Shown: in pieces, positions 53,403 to 64,000 of the stretch
Position numbering within the stretch: the stretch's first letter is position 1
Layout: every line of letters starts with the position of its first letter
Source of the DNA: Thermoanaerobaculia bacterium
Lineage (GTDB): Bacteria; Acidobacteriota; Thermoanaerobaculia; Multivoradales; JAHEKO01
Direction: 5' to 3'
DNA: 64,000 bases
Assembly: GCA_945787635.1 (NCBI GenBank)
Contig: CALZIK010000146.1
Span: forward strand, 62,001-126,000
Notes under the pieces: generated by a model
Told to the model about the DNA's origin: nothing
Databases searched by the model: none
The model's input: only the letters and a program-made list of their open reading frames with translations
Program-made: the position numbers and the translations under genes

Positions 53403-54530
53403 ATGACCAGCAACGGAGCATCCTCGACCCGCCGGCCTTCCCCGGACGCACCGCCGACACCTCCGGCCGCGGAATCGGGTCTCAACTCTCGGGATCGCGA
53501 GATCCTCAAGGACATCGTTCGGGCTTTCATTCTCAACGGCGAGCCGGTGAGCTCCCGCTCGGTCGCCAAGGCCGGGCGCCACTCACTTTCGGCCGCCACG
53601 ATCCGAAACGTAATGGCTGATTTGGAGGACCTGGGTTATCTGAGCCAGCCTCACACCTCGGCCGGAAGGGTACCGACGCGCAGCGGGTATCACTTCTACA
53701 TCGACGCGTTGATGAGAAATCGCTCGGTGTCGGCCAAGGCGCGCCGGACGATCGACGAAACGCTGGCGGGACCCAGCGGAGTCGAAGAGATGATGACCTC
53801 CGCGAGTCAGCTGCTTTCGGACCTCACCCAGCAGATCGGCATCGTAGTGACGCCCACTGTCGCCCGTTCCACGCTGCGCGCAATCGACTTCGTCAACCTC
53901 TCCGGCTGCAAGGTCTTGTGCGTTCTGGTCAGCGCCGGGGGCTTCGTGGACAACAAGGTCATCGAAACACCGGAGCCCATCGCCCGCCGGGACCTGATCC
54001 GGATATCCAACTACCTCACCGACCACTTTGCGGGCAAGACCCTGCGCCAGATCCGCGACGAACTGATCGATCTCATGGCCGAGGACCGGTCCAAGGTGGA
54101 CCGGCTGCTGGGGCGCACGATCGAGCTCGCTCAGATGGCGTTTGCCGACAAGGGAACCCAGGCGGTGCTGGTCGAGGGCACCACGACCGTCCTGAATCAA
54201 CCGGAGCTCTCCGATCTCGACCGCATTCGGCGCCTCCTTGGAACGTTTGCCGACAAGGCGACGCTGGTCCGCGTGCTCAACCGGCTGATCGAGGGACCCG
54301 GAGTGCGCGTGGTGATCGGGAGGGACAGCGACCTGACGTCAGAACTCAATTTCAGCCTGGTTGCGACCTCCTACGACGTGGGCAATCGAAACGTCGGCAA
54401 GTTGGGTATCTTCGGGCCCTCCCGGATGGACTACCAGCGGGTCATTCCGATCGTCGAGTACTTCGGAGAGAGAATCGGCCAGGCCCTGGAACAGACGTTC
54501 TCCGACGGCGACGAGGGAACCGGGCGATGA
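53403..54530 (+). CDS. hrcA: Heat-inducible transcription repressor HrcA
   Basis: This 375-residue repressor controls class I heat-shock genes through CIRCE. The N-terminal winged helix (SRDREILKDIVRAFILNGEPVSSRSVAK, then SAATIRNVMADLEDLGYLSQPHTSAGRVPT) is highly typical, and the C-terminal GAF-like domain ends VGRDSDL-like RDSDLTSELNFSLVATSY and IVEYFGERIGQAL. ATG 53403 is taken; TTG 53388 is an alternative. About 25 Pro/Ala/Ser-rich residues precede the conserved part. It begins the grpE-dnaK-dnaJ operon, and its stop overlaps the grpE ATG. Confidence 0.95.
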   Translation: MTSNGASSTRRPSPDAPPTPPAAESGLNSRDREILKDIVRAFILNGEPVSSRSVAKAGRHSLSAATIRNVMADLEDLGYLSQPHTSAGRVPTRSGYHFYIDALMRNRSVSAKARRTIDETLAGPSGVEEMMTSASQLLSDLTQQIGIVVTPTVARSTLRAIDFVNLSGCKVLCVLVSAGGFVDNKVIETPEPIARRDLIRISNYLTDHFAGKTLRQIRDELIDLMAEDRSKVDRLLGRTIELAQMAFADKGTQAVLVEGTTTVLNQPELSDLDRIRRLLGTFADKATLVRVLNRLIEGPGVRVVIGRDSDLTSELNFSLVATSYDVGNRNVGKLGIFGPSRMDYQRVIPIVEYFGERIGQALEQTFSDGDEGTGR

Positions 54531-55180
54531 CCATAAACGATGAGCGGTTCAATCCGGAGGAGATCGAGACCGAAGAGCTGGACCTGGATAGCGGGGAAGA
54601 GGCGTCGATCGAGGACGCCATGGAAGAGGCTCTGAAAGCGGTCGAGAAGAGCCACACGGACGAATCGGACGACGCCCCGTTCGGTCCCTCGGAGTCGAGC
54701 GATCTCGACGTCCTCAGGCAAGAAGTCAAGGAGCTCCGCGATCGCTCAATGAGGACGTTGGCGGATTTCGACAACTTCCGCAAACGAGTCGAACGGGAAC
54801 GCGGCGAACAACGCAGGTATGCCGGCGCCGAAGTTCTCCGCGACGTTCTTGGGGTGATCGACAACCTGGAGCGCGCCCTCGAAGCCAGCGGCGGCGTCGA
54901 CGAGCTTCGCGAGGGAGTCGAGCTGATTCTCCGGCAGATGGCCGACCTTCTGAAGCAGCACGGCGTCGAGCGGGTGCCTTCCGACGGGCGTTTCGACCCC
55001 GCGGCCCAAGAGGCGGTGGTCAGGCACGAGAGCGAGGAGGTCGATGAACCGATGGTCGTCAAGCAGCTCCAGGCCGGGTATTGGCTCCGAGATCGGCTAC
55101 TACGACCTGCGCTCGTCGAGGTCGCGGTTCCCGCCGCACCGATGATCGCGAACGACACCGGCGACGATTCGGACGCCTGA
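54527..55180 (+). CDS. grpE: Nucleotide exchange factor GrpE
   Basis: This 217-residue DnaK cofactor has an acidic N-terminus (EEIETEELDLDSGEEASIEDA), a coiled coil and the conserved DFDNFRKRVERE, then VIDNLERAL, with a C-terminal beta domain (RVPSDGRFDPAAQEAV, QAGYWLRDRLLRPALV). The ATG at 54527 overlaps the hrcA stop (ATGA). Length and motif order are standard. Confidence 0.95.
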   Translation: MTINDERFNPEEIETEELDLDSGEEASIEDAMEEALKAVEKSHTDESDDAPFGPSESSDLDVLRQEVKELRDRSMRTLADFDNFRKRVERERGEQRRYAGAEVLRDVLGVIDNLERALEASGGVDELREGVELILRQMADLLKQHGVERVPSDGRFDPAAQEAVVRHESEEVDEPMVVKQLQAGYWLRDRLLRPALVEVAVPAAPMIANDTGDDSDA

Positions 55181-55181
55181 C

Positions 55182-57005
<1,824 letters not shown>

Positions 57006-57022
57006 ACCCGGGCGGGGGTCTG

Positions 57023-58147
57023 ATGCCGGCGGTACGCGACTACTACGAGATTCTGGCCATCGATCGCGAGGCCTCGCAGCGAGAGGTGAAAGCCGCCTAC
57101 CGCAAGCTCGCGGTGCGATTTCACCCGGACCGTAACCCGGGCGACAAGCAAGCGGAGGAGAAGTTCAAGGAGGCCGCAGAGGCCTATGCGGTGCTTTCGG
57201 ACACCGACAAGAGGGCGCGCTATGACCGCTTCGGTCACCGAGCCGTGGCCGGTGGCGGCTTCAGCGGCTTCGATCCGACGGTGTTCGGCGATTTCTCGGA
57301 CATCCTGGGTGACTTCTTCGGCTTCGGCTTCGGCGACATGTTCGGTCGCGGCCGGCGCGCGGGAACCGGTCAGCCGGGCGCCGATCTGCGCTACGAGCTT
57401 CACATCGAGCTCGAGAAGGCGGCCTTCGGCGCCGAAGAGACGCTTGAGATTCCTCGGCTCGAGACCTGCCCGGACTGTTCCGGGTCGGGAAGCGCCGCCG
57501 GCGCGAAGGCTGAGTCCTGCCAGGCGTGCGCCGGACAGGGACAGGTGCGATTTACCCAGGGCTTCTTCACCGTGGCCCGCACTTGCCCGCAATGTGGTGG
57601 TGAGGGGCGGGTGGTCACCAATCCCTGTGGTGGCTGTCGGGGCGAAGGCCGGGTGGAGCGGCGTCGCAAGATCCAGGTGAAGATTCCGGCCGGCGTCGAC
57701 AACGGGACTCGGTTGCGCCTCACGGGCGAGGGCGAGCACGGTCGCAGGGGCGGTCCGACCGGAGATCTGTACGTGGATATCGGCGTCGAGCCACACGAGG
57801 TCTTTCTGCGAGAGGGTCCCCATGTCCTCAGCGAGCTGGAGCTGGCGTTTCCCCAAGCCGTGCTCGGCGCCGAAGTCGAGGTCGAGACGCTTCATGGTTC
57901 CGAAAAACTGAGCGTTCCTCCAGGGACTCGTGACGGAACGCGGTTTCAGCTCAAAGGTAAGGGCATCGAGCAACTCAACGGTTTCGGCAAGGGCGATCAC
58001 GTTGTCGTGGCCCGGCTGTCGGTGCCCCATCCGAAGAACCTCACCGACGAGCAGCTCGATCTGCTGCGCGATCTGGCGGAGCTCGAGGGGGTCGAGGTCA
58101 AGGAAGGGCGTCGCGTTCTCGACCGGGTCAAGGATCTGTTCGGCTGA
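57023..58147 (+). CDS. dnaJ: Chaperone DnaJ (Hsp40)
   Basis: This 374-residue co-chaperone has an N-terminal J domain (DYYEILAIDREASQREVKAAYRK, HPD in RFHPDRNPGDK), a Gly/Phe-rich stretch and four CxxCxGxG zinc repeats (CPDCSGSG, CQACAGQG, CPQCGGEG, CGGCRGEG). C-terminal substrate domains follow, with IPAGVDNGTRLRLTGEGE. It stimulates DnaK ATPase. ATG 57023 follows a short gap after dnaK. Confidence 0.96.
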   Translation: MPAVRDYYEILAIDREASQREVKAAYRKLAVRFHPDRNPGDKQAEEKFKEAAEAYAVLSDTDKRARYDRFGHRAVAGGGFSGFDPTVFGDFSDILGDFFGFGFGDMFGRGRRAGTGQPGADLRYELHIELEKAAFGAEETLEIPRLETCPDCSGSGSAAGAKAESCQACAGQGQVRFTQGFFTVARTCPQCGGEGRVVTNPCGGCRGEGRVERRRKIQVKIPAGVDNGTRLRLTGEGEHGRRGGPTGDLYVDIGVEPHEVFLREGPHVLSELELAFPQAVLGAEVEVETLHGSEKLSVPPGTRDGTRFQLKGKGIEQLNGFGKGDHVVVARLSVPHPKNLTDEQLDLLRDLAELEGVEVKEGRRVLDRVKDLFG

Positions 58148-58190
58148 TCGAGCGGGCCAATTCCGCCAGCGGGCCGAGAGCGCGAGCTCG

Positions 58191-59057
58191 ATGAGCGGCT
58201 GCGTCGCCCTGACCCTTCGCGTGCCGACGGCGCATGCCGAGTTGGCCGCGGCCGAGCTGTGGGCTCGAGGAACGCTCGGCCTCGAGGTTCGCGACGAGCG
58301 CGCGAGCGTCGTTCTGGTCGCCTATTTTGAACCCGAGCGGTTCGAGGCTGAGGGCTGGGCGCCAGGCGGCCGAGCCTTGCAGGGCGGGCGTGCCGAGGTG
58401 CTGTCGCTCGAGCGATTGGAGGAGCGCGATTGGCTGGCCGATTACCGTCGAGGTGCGGTTCCGTTTGCGCTGGGTTCACGGTTCTGGGTCGATCCCGGGG
58501 AGCCGAGCGTGGACGACCGCGGGGAGGAGGCTCCGGATGGGCGGTGCCTGCTGCGCCTGCCGGCGCGGACAGCCTTCGGCACCGGTTCCCACGAGAGCAC
58601 GCGGCTGGCGGTCGATCTCGTCGAGACGCTTCCGCTGGCGGGCCGGAAAGTCCTGGATGTCGGGGCTGGGTCCGGGGTGCTGTCCTTCGTGGCGTACGAA
58701 CTGGGCGCGGCACTCGTGGTCGCTGTGGAGAGCGATCCGGCGGCCGCCTTGGTGGCGTGCCAAAACCAGGCGTTGAATCGCCGCACGTTCCCGCTCGCGG
58801 CGAGCCGAGTAGAGGCTCTGACGGAAGCGCCGCTTTTCGACCTGGCGCTGGTGAACGTGATCCCGGAGTTGATCGAACCTGATCTCCCGGTGATTGCGCG
58901 CCGGCTCGAGCCGGGCGCCGCGGCGGTCTTCTCGGGCTGTCTGCTGGAGCGCGGCCAGGCCTACCGGTCGACGCTCGCGCGCCACGGTTTCGGGCTTCTT
59001 CGCCAGCTGGATTGTGGCGAATGGACGGCCTTCCTGACCGTCTGGGAGCACCGTTGA
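58191..59057 (+). CDS. prmA: Ribosomal protein L11 methyltransferase-like
   Basis: This 288-residue SAM-dependent methyltransferase has RTAFGTGSHESTRLAV near residue 130, then VLDVGAGSGVLSFVA (motif I) near 160 and NVIPELIEP near 220, in the order of PrmA, which trimethylates L11. The N-terminal domain is divergent. ATG 58191 is the family start. In many bacteria prmA and rsmE follow dnaJ, as here; the stop overlaps the rsmE TTG (TTGA). Confidence 0.88.
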   Translation: MSGCVALTLRVPTAHAELAAAELWARGTLGLEVRDERASVVLVAYFEPERFEAEGWAPGGRALQGGRAEVLSLERLEERDWLADYRRGAVPFALGSRFWVDPGEPSVDDRGEEAPDGRCLLRLPARTAFGTGSHESTRLAVDLVETLPLAGRKVLDVGAGSGVLSFVAYELGAALVVAVESDPAAALVACQNQALNRRTFPLAASRVEALTEAPLFDLALVNVIPELIEPDLPVIARRLEPGAAAVFSGCLLERGQAYRSTLARHGFGLLRQLDCGEWTAFLTVWEHR

Positions 59058-59749
59058 CCACGGTCTTCGTGCCCGCCGGCGACTGGGAATCCGAGCGCCT
59101 CGAGCTTTGCGGGGCCGAGTATCACCACCTCTTTCGCGTCAGCCGGCTGGCAGCCGGGGCGAGGTTGAGAGTTGCCAACGGTCGGGGGCGCGCTCGCGAC
59201 GGAGTGATCGAGACGGTACATCGGGACCGGGCGGGGATTCGCTTGGGAGACGAAATCGCCGGCAACGAACCGGAAGCGGTGGTCGAGTTGTTGGTCGCCG
59301 CGCCCAGAAAACCGCGCGCCGAGTGGCTGGTAGAGAAGACCACCGAGCTGGGAGTGCGCGCGGTCCGATTCGTGCGCTGCGGCCGAGGGCCACGAACCTA
59401 CGGGCCGGGAACATTCGACCGGTTCCACCGCATCGCTCGCTCGGCTGCCGAACAGTGCGAACGTTCGTGGTTGCCCGAGATCACCGGCATGCACGAGTGG
59501 AGTGATATCTGGCGTCTCGTCGGGGCGGCGGGGCAGGGGTTGATCCTCGATCGCTCGGGTGGGCCCTGGGCCTCGATGTCTTCTTTTCGATCGGTCGCGG
59601 TTCTGGTCGGTCCGGAAGGGGGATGGTCCCCGGCCGAGCTGGCCGAAAGCGCGCGGCACGGGCTGCTGAGCGCCTCCCTGGGTCCGCGCACGCTTCGGGT
59701 CGAGACGGCTGCCGTGGTGGCGGTTTCGCGCTGCGTAAACGCGCATTGA
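59054..59749 (+). CDS. rsmE: 16S rRNA (uracil-1498-N3)-methyltransferase
   Basis: This 231-residue SPOUT-class enzyme methylates U1498 of 16S rRNA. The N-terminal PUA-like region (YHHLFRVSRLAAGARLRVANGRGR) is followed by the SPOUT knot with EWLVEKTTELGV near 96, RSAAEQCERSWLPEI near 140, VLVGPEGGWSPAEL near 190 and LGPRTLRVETA near 215. The start TTG 59054 overlaps the prmA stop; the next in-frame start is internal. Confidence 0.93.
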   Translation: MTTVFVPAGDWESERLELCGAEYHHLFRVSRLAAGARLRVANGRGRARDGVIETVHRDRAGIRLGDEIAGNEPEAVVELLVAAPRKPRAEWLVEKTTELGVRAVRFVRCGRGPRTYGPGTFDRFHRIARSAAEQCERSWLPEITGMHEWSDIWRLVGAAGQGLILDRSGGPWASMSSFRSVAVLVGPEGGWSPAELAESARHGLLSASLGPRTLRVETAAVVAVSRCVNAH

Positions 59750-59775
59750 CACCTCTTGAAGGCGGCCGATAGGCT
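59746..59775 (+). promoter_or_regulatory. Promoter for pilT-recX-alaS
   Basis: TTGACA (59746-59751), overlapping the rsmE stop, is followed at 18 bp by TAGGCT (59770-59775). It lies 70-80 bases ahead of the pilT ATG at 59849, so pilT, recX and alaS may be transcribed separately from the chaperone operon. The leader 59776-59848 shows nothing else. Confidence 0.55.
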
Positions 59776-59848
59776 CGCGAAGCAGTCCTAAGGCGCTCAA
59801 CCTGAAGTTTTTCAGGCGATTCCCGCCGATCCAGCCGGGAGCAAAACA

Positions 59849-61030
59849 ATGAATATCAACGATCTTCTCAAAATCGCGGTCGAGCGCCGGGCGTCGGATC
59901 TTCACTTGAAAGTCGGCAGCCATCCGGTGATCCGCGTCGATGGCGACTTGCAGCCCCTGATCGACGTCAAGCGGCTGATGCAGGAAGACACGGTGGCGAT
60001 GGCCTTCTCGATGATGAACTCGCGCCAGAAGCAGCGGTTCAAAGAGGAGTTGGAGCTCGACATTGCCTACTCGGTCCCCGGTCTCGGCCGCTTTCGCTGC
60101 AACGTGTTCCAGCAGCGGGGCTCCGCGGGTCTTGTGCTGCGCGTGATTCCCGCCGGTGTCTTGTCGATTCGCGAATTGATGCTGCCCAAAGTGCTCGAGA
60201 AGATCTGTAGCGAGCGGCGTGGGCTGGTCCTATGCACGGGCACCACCGGGTCGGGCAAGTCGACGACCCTGGCGTCGATGATCGACCACATCAACTCGCA
60301 CCGGACCGAGCACATCATGACGATCGAGGATCCGATCGAGTTCCTCCATCGCGACAAGAAGTCGATCGTCAATCAGAGAGAGGTGGATGTCGATACCAGC
60401 GGATTCGCGAGCGCGTTGCGTTCCGCCCTGCGCCAGGATCCCGATGTGATCCTGGTCGGCGAGATGCGCGACTACGAGACCATCGAGACCGCACTACTCG
60501 CGGCCGAAACCGGTCACCTGGTCTTTTCCACGCTTCACACCCTGGATGCGACCGAAACAGTCAACCGAGTGATTTCGGTGTTTCCGCCTCACCAGCAAAA
60601 GCAGATCCGAATTCAACTGGCTCAGGTCATGCGCTCGGTGATCTCGCTTCGCCTGGTCCCTCGGGCCGACGGAACCGGTCGGGTTCCCGCCGCCGAGGTG
60701 ATGATCGCGACCGGCTACATTCGAGAGTGCATCGAAAACAAGGAAAAGACCAAATACATTCGCGAGCAGATCGCCTTGGGTACCAGTCAGTACGGCATGC
60801 AGACCTTCGACCAGTCGCTCTATCAGCTCTACAAGGGCGGTCTTATCACGTTGGACGAAGCGCTCAAGCGGGCCTCGAATCCCGACGAGTTCAAGCTCAA
60901 GATCCAGGGAGTGCAGTTCACGGCCGACGTCTCTCGCGAGCAGATGGAGTCGACGCTCGAGCTGGCCGAAGACTCCGATCCGACCGCGGGGGATTCCCCT
61001 TTCGAGGTCGAGCGCTTTGGCGACGGGTAG
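59849..61030 (+). CDS. pilT: PilT-type twitching motility ATPase
   Basis: This 393-residue secretion-superfamily ATPase retracts type IV pili. MNINDLLKIAVERRASDLHL opens the family. Walker A GTTGSGKST lies near residue 132, the Asp box TIEDPIEF near 156, Walker B LVGEMRDYETIETAL near 200, and HTLDATETVNRVI with ISLRLVPRADGTGRVPA later. Compared with the usual ~345-370 residues it has a longer C-terminus (LELAEDSDPTAGDSPFEVE). The AIRNLIRE motif of classical PilT reads TKYIREQIALGT here. PilU is the main alternative. Confidence 0.92.
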   Translation: MNINDLLKIAVERRASDLHLKVGSHPVIRVDGDLQPLIDVKRLMQEDTVAMAFSMMNSRQKQRFKEELELDIAYSVPGLGRFRCNVFQQRGSAGLVLRVIPAGVLSIRELMLPKVLEKICSERRGLVLCTGTTGSGKSTTLASMIDHINSHRTEHIMTIEDPIEFLHRDKKSIVNQREVDVDTSGFASALRSALRQDPDVILVGEMRDYETIETALLAAETGHLVFSTLHTLDATETVNRVISVFPPHQQKQIRIQLAQVMRSVISLRLVPRADGTGRVPAAEVMIATGYIRECIENKEKTKYIREQIALGTSQYGMQTFDQSLYQLYKGGLITLDEALKRASNPDEFKLKIQGVQFTADVSREQMESTLELAEDSDPTAGDSPFEVERFGDG

Positions 61031-61517
61031 GAGCCGACAGCTCGGACCTCAGGCCTGCTTTGAAAAAGCGCTCGATCTGTTGAGTCGCAGGCCACACTTT
61101 CGCCGGGAGCTCGAGAGAAAGCTGTTGATGCGTGAATTTGACAGAGGCGACGTCGCCTCGGCGCTCGATCGCGCCGCCGAGAAGGGATTGCTTGATGACC
61201 TCGAGTGCGCGCGGGAACTGGCTCGCGTGCGAGTCGAGTACCGACACGAGGGGCCGGCCAAGCTGTATGCCACTCTGGCTCGGCGCGGCGCGGATTCCGA
61301 GACCGCCCGCCAAGTTGTCGATGAGCGGTTCTCCGGCGGCGAGTCGGAGCCCATGCGGGCCGCGGCGGGCAAGTGGCTACGCGGTCATTCCTGGGATCCA
61401 GATCGCCTAGCGAGGCACTTGAGCCGCAAGGGGTATTCCAAGAGCGCGATTCTGGCGAGCCTTGGAGAGTTGCAGCCCGAGAACAGCCGGTCTCATGGGA
61501 GCGAGCGGGGTCGATGA
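61017..61517 (+). CDS. recX: RecX family recombination regulator
   Basis: This 166-residue helical protein has three tandem three-helix RecX repeats: CFEKALDLLSRRPHFRRELERKL near residues 14-36, DRAAEKGLLDDLECARELARVRV near 51, and later AAGKWLRG and LARHLSRKGYSKSAIL. RecX modulates RecA filaments. The start TTG 61017 lies within the pilT end; the next in-frame ATG would remove the first repeat. The stop overlaps the alaS ATG. recA itself is not in the window. Confidence 0.88.
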   Translation: MATGRSRQLGPQACFEKALDLLSRRPHFRRELERKLLMREFDRGDVASALDRAAEKGLLDDLECARELARVRVEYRHEGPAKLYATLARRGADSETARQVVDERFSGGESEPMRAAAGKWLRGHSWDPDRLARHLSRKGYSKSAILASLGELQPENSRSHGSERGR

Positions 61518-64000
61518 AGAGCTCGGACGTACGGACGTCGTTTCTCGAATACTTCGGGGACCGCGGTCACCGGGTGGTGGCGAGCGCGCCCCTGGTGCCC
61601 CATGGTGATCGGACGCTCCTTTTCACCAATGCCGGCATGGTTCCCTTCAAGGACTTCTTTCTGGGAGCCGAGGATCCGCCTTCGCCGCGCGCCGTCAGCG
61701 TGCAGAAATGCATGCGCGTCTCGGGCAAGCATAACGATCTCGAGAACGTCGGTCCGAGTCACCGGCACCACACCTTTTTTGAGATGCTCGGCAACTTCTC
61801 GTTCGGCGACTACTTCAAGGAGGAGGCGATCCGGTTCGGCTGGGAGTTGGTCACCGAGGGCTGGGGTATTCCGGCCGACCGGCTTTTCGCGACGGTCTTC
61901 GAGGAGGACGACGAGGCCGTCGCACTGTGGGCGAAGTTGAGCAGCCTGCCGCCGGAGCGCATTCTGCGCTGCGGCGCCAAGGACAACTTCTGGGCGATGG
62001 GAGATACTGGTCCGTGCGGTCCGTGCAGCGAGATCTTCGTCGATCTCCACCCTTCGCGACCCGCGGTCGATTGGCATCAGGGCAGCGAGAGCGGACGGTA
62101 TCTCGAGATCTGGAACCTGGTCTTCATGCAGTTCGAACGCCAGGCCGACGGCGCGTTGAATCCGCTTCCGAACCCGTCGATCGACACGGGTGCCGGACTG
62201 GAGCGAGTCGCGGCCGTGTTGCAGGACGTCGAATCGAACTACGACTCTGATCTGTTTCACCCGGTGATCGCGGCGACCGCGAGCCTCGCCGGGGTCGGTT
62301 ACGGGGCGTTGCCGGAAAGAGACGTCGATATGAGGGTCATCGCGGATCATCTGCGCGCAGTGAGCTTTCTTCTGGCGGACGGTGTCATTCCGAGCAACGA
62401 GGGACGGGGCTACGTCTTGCGCAGGATCCTGCGCCGGGCCGTTCGCCACGGGATGAGCCTCGGTTTCGACGAGCCGTTTCTGGGTAGGCTACTGCCGGTC
62501 CTTTCCGAGGTGATGGCCGGCCCTTATCCGGAGCTCGGGAAGGCGCAGGCGGCCTCTGTGGAGACCCTATCGAGCGAGGAGAGGAAGTTTCTGGGGACCC
62601 TCGCGGCTGGCTCCCGGCAGGTGCAGGACGCGATCGACGGGCTGCGCTCTACCGGGAGTCGGGTTCTGGACGGGGAGAGCGTGTTTCGCCTCTATGACAC
62701 TTTCGGACTGCCTATCGAGATCATCCGCGAGATCGCGGAGGAAGAACAGATCGAGGTGGACGAGAGCGGTTTCGCTCGAGCCCTGGAAGGGCAGCGGAAG
62801 CGCTCGCGAGCGGCGGCGGATGGAGGTCATCGGCAGCTGGGTGAGGCCGGCAGCCGCCTGCTAGAGACGGTCAGCGGGGAAACGCCTTTTTTCGGCTACT
62901 CGGAACTGGTCCTGGAAGAAGCGTCGGTCCTGGCGCTGGCCCGCGACGGACAAGGCTCGGCCGAGCTGCCGGATCGGATTTCGGCGGGCGAGGAGGGCAT
63001 CGCGGTCTTGTCGGCAACGCCCTTCTATGCCGAAGCGGGTGGCCAGCTCGGGGATCGGGGCTGGCTGCGCTGGTCCGGAGGCGAGGCCGAGGTGGTAGAC
63101 GTCCAGAAAGAGAAGGGCCTGGTCTTCCACTTTGTCCGGGTCACCGACGGAGAGCTGGCCCGCGGAGCCCGCGTCGTCGCCGAGGTCGATTCGGCTTGGC
63201 GCAAGCCGACCCAGCGCAACCACACCGCCACGCACCTGTTGCACGCCGCTCTCCGGCACGTTCTCGGAGAAGGAGTGCGGCAGGCGGGCTCGCTGGTGGC
63301 GCCGGATCGCCTGCGCTTCGACTTCACATTCGGCCGGCCGCTCGAAGCCGAAGAGCTGACCACGATCGAGGACATCGTGAACGCGTGGGTGCTCGAAGCC
63401 CGCGCGACCGAGATCACCGCCGACCGTGACTTCGATGAAGCCGTCGCCGCCGGAGCCATGGCGCTCTTCGGCGAGAAGTATGGCGACCGGGTTCGAACCG
63501 TCGGAGTGCCGTTCCTGTCGATCGCCCGCTCGCGAAGCGGCGAGCCGCAGCAGGTGCGGAGTCTAGAGCTATGCGGCGGCTGCCATGTCGCGAACACCGG
63601 TGAGGTCGGACTGTTCACGATCACCTCCGAGCGCGGAGTCGCTTCGGGAGTTCGACGGATCGAGGCGCTAACCGGTGTCGGCGCTCGCGACCTTGCCAGG
63701 GAGAGGGCCGGGCTGGTTCATTCACTCGCCTCGACTCTCTCGGTAACCGAGGATCGATTGCCGCTCGAGGTCGTCGCGCTGGCCGAGCGTGGGCGTGAGC
63801 TCGAGCGGGAGGTTTCCCGGTTGCGCATGAAGATGGTCTCAGGCAGCGACGCTTCCGGCGAGGAAGTCGATGTTGATGGCGTCAAGGTGCTGGTGCGCGA
63901 GGTGCCGGCGGCGCCGGTCGGAGAGATCCGCAGCATGGCCGACGTTCTCAAGGCCCGAATCGGATCCGGAGTCGTGGTTCTGGGTAGCCGGGACCGCGGC
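61514..64000 (+). CDS. alaS: Alanyl-tRNA synthetase, 3' end outside window
   Basis: 829 residues are visible from ATG 61514, of a usual ~870-890. The class II catalytic domain has SFLEYFGDRGHRVV, LFTNAGMVPFKD, GKHNDLENVGPS and HHTFFEMLGNFSFGDYFKEEAI. The tRNA-recognition region has LRRILRRAVRHG. The editing domain holds the zinc ligands HTATHLLHAALR and the CGGCHVANTGE motif near residue 695. The C-terminal oligomerisation part runs to the right edge. The ATG overlaps the recX stop (ATGA), so the three genes pilT-recX-alaS are one unit. Confidence 0.96.
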   Translation, partial: MKSSDVRTSFLEYFGDRGHRVVASAPLVPHGDRTLLFTNAGMVPFKDFFLGAEDPPSPRAVSVQKCMRVSGKHNDLENVGPSHRHHTFFEMLGNFSFGDYFKEEAIRFGWELVTEGWGIPADRLFATVFEEDDEAVALWAKLSSLPPERILRCGAKDNFWAMGDTGPCGPCSEIFVDLHPSRPAVDWHQGSESGRYLEIWNLVFMQFERQADGALNPLPNPSIDTGAGLERVAAVLQDVESNYDSDLFHPVIAATASLAGVGYGALPERDVDMRVIADHLRAVSFLLADGVIPSNEGRGYVLRRILRRAVRHGMSLGFDEPFLGRLLPVLSEVMAGPYPELGKAQAASVETLSSEERKFLGTLAAGSRQVQDAIDGLRSTGSRVLDGESVFRLYDTFGLPIEIIREIAEEEQIEVDESGFARALEGQRKRSRAAADGGHRQLGEAGSRLLETVSGETPFFGYSELVLEEASVLALARDGQGSAELPDRISAGEEGIAVLSATPFYAEAGGQLGDRGWLRWSGGEAEVVDVQKEKGLVFHFVRVTDGELARGARVVAEVDSAWRKPTQRNHTATHLLHAALRHVLGEGVRQAGSLVAPDRLRFDFTFGRPLEAEELTTIEDIVNAWVLEARATEITADRDFDEAVAAGAMALFGEKYGDRVRTVGVPFLSIARSRSGEPQQVRSLELCGGCHVANTGEVGLFTITSERGVASGVRRIEALTGVGARDLARERAGLVHSLASTLSVTEDRLPLEVVALAERGRELEREVSRLRMKMVSGSDASGEEVDVDGVKVLVREVPAAPVGEIRSMADVLKARIGSGVVVLGSRDRG

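Overview
The window is a GC-rich, gene-dense bacterial chromosome segment with about 63 protein genes on both strands. No rRNA, tRNA, CRISPR array, phage or insertion sequence was seen. The first gene is cut by the left edge (acyl-CoA dehydrogenase) and the last by the right edge (alaS). The gene mix suggests a Gram-negative member of the Acidobacteriota or a near relative: GWxTD-domain protein, Gld-type ABC system with a DUF4340 partner, MglA-type GTPase, PilT, Mce/Mla transport, LpxH and split methylmalonyl-CoA mutase. That placement is inference from gene content only.

Layout. 0-2.7 kb: acyl-CoA dehydrogenase, meaB and methylmalonyl-CoA epimerase, translationally coupled (propionate/branched-chain catabolism). 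2.7-10.7 kb: a secreted unknown divergent from DAHP synthase, then carA, a LolC/E-like permease, a structured 250-base spacer, a Cys-rich mini-protein and carB. 10.8-16.7 kb: fumC, dinB, tandem FKBP, hslR-like, a two-RCK potassium channel and a small coiled-coil protein. 16.9-21.6 kb: a four-gene Gld-like ABC operon. 21.6-24.1 kb: methylmalonyl-CoA mutase catalytic subunit, then a Lys-rich histone-H1-like protein followed by a strong terminator. 24.2-30.9 kb: TlpA-like lipoprotein, zinc-ribbon protein, archaeal-type (type II) GAPDH-like protein, RNase Z-like hydrolase, RlmD-like methyltransferase, a SelW-type selenoprotein hidden by an in-frame TGA, folE, a GWxTD protein and a KAS III enzyme. 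30.9-39.7 kb, minus strand: TPR protein, VTT-domain membrane protein, YggX-like protein, three nucleotide-sugar genes (UDP-xylose synthase, UDP-glucose dehydrogenase, UDP-glucuronate epimerase-like) and an MlaD/F/E lipid-transport set. 39.8-47.2 kb: plsC, Mrp/ApbC, lpxH-like, aroA and a 1075-residue sigma-54 regulator. 47.2-53.2 kb, minus strand: free-methionine-R-sulfoxide reductase, thiL, lon, hsp20, nrdR, mglA. 53.4-64 kb: hrcA-grpE-dnaK-dnaJ-prmA-rsmE, then pilT-recX-alaS.

The most notable item is the SelW/Rdx-family gene on the minus strand at 28200-28433. Its redox motif reads CVVU, with a TGA codon as the second redox residue. A hairpin fitting a bacterial SECIS begins 12 nt after the TGA, with a one-base bulge and a GU in the apical loop. 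Ordinary gene calling would miss or truncate it. A second theme is leaderless-type starts: in several genes a -10 hexamer lies 6-7 nt before the start codon and no Shine-Dalgarno is present.

Functionally, the window covers pyrimidine and aromatic precursor supply (carAB, DAHP synthase, aroA), propionyl-CoA metabolism, envelope lipid traffic (LolC-like, Mla, PlsC, LpxH), surface motility (Gld-like ABC, MglA, PilT) and proteostasis (Lon, Hsp20, HrcA regulon), with redox repair proteins scattered among them.
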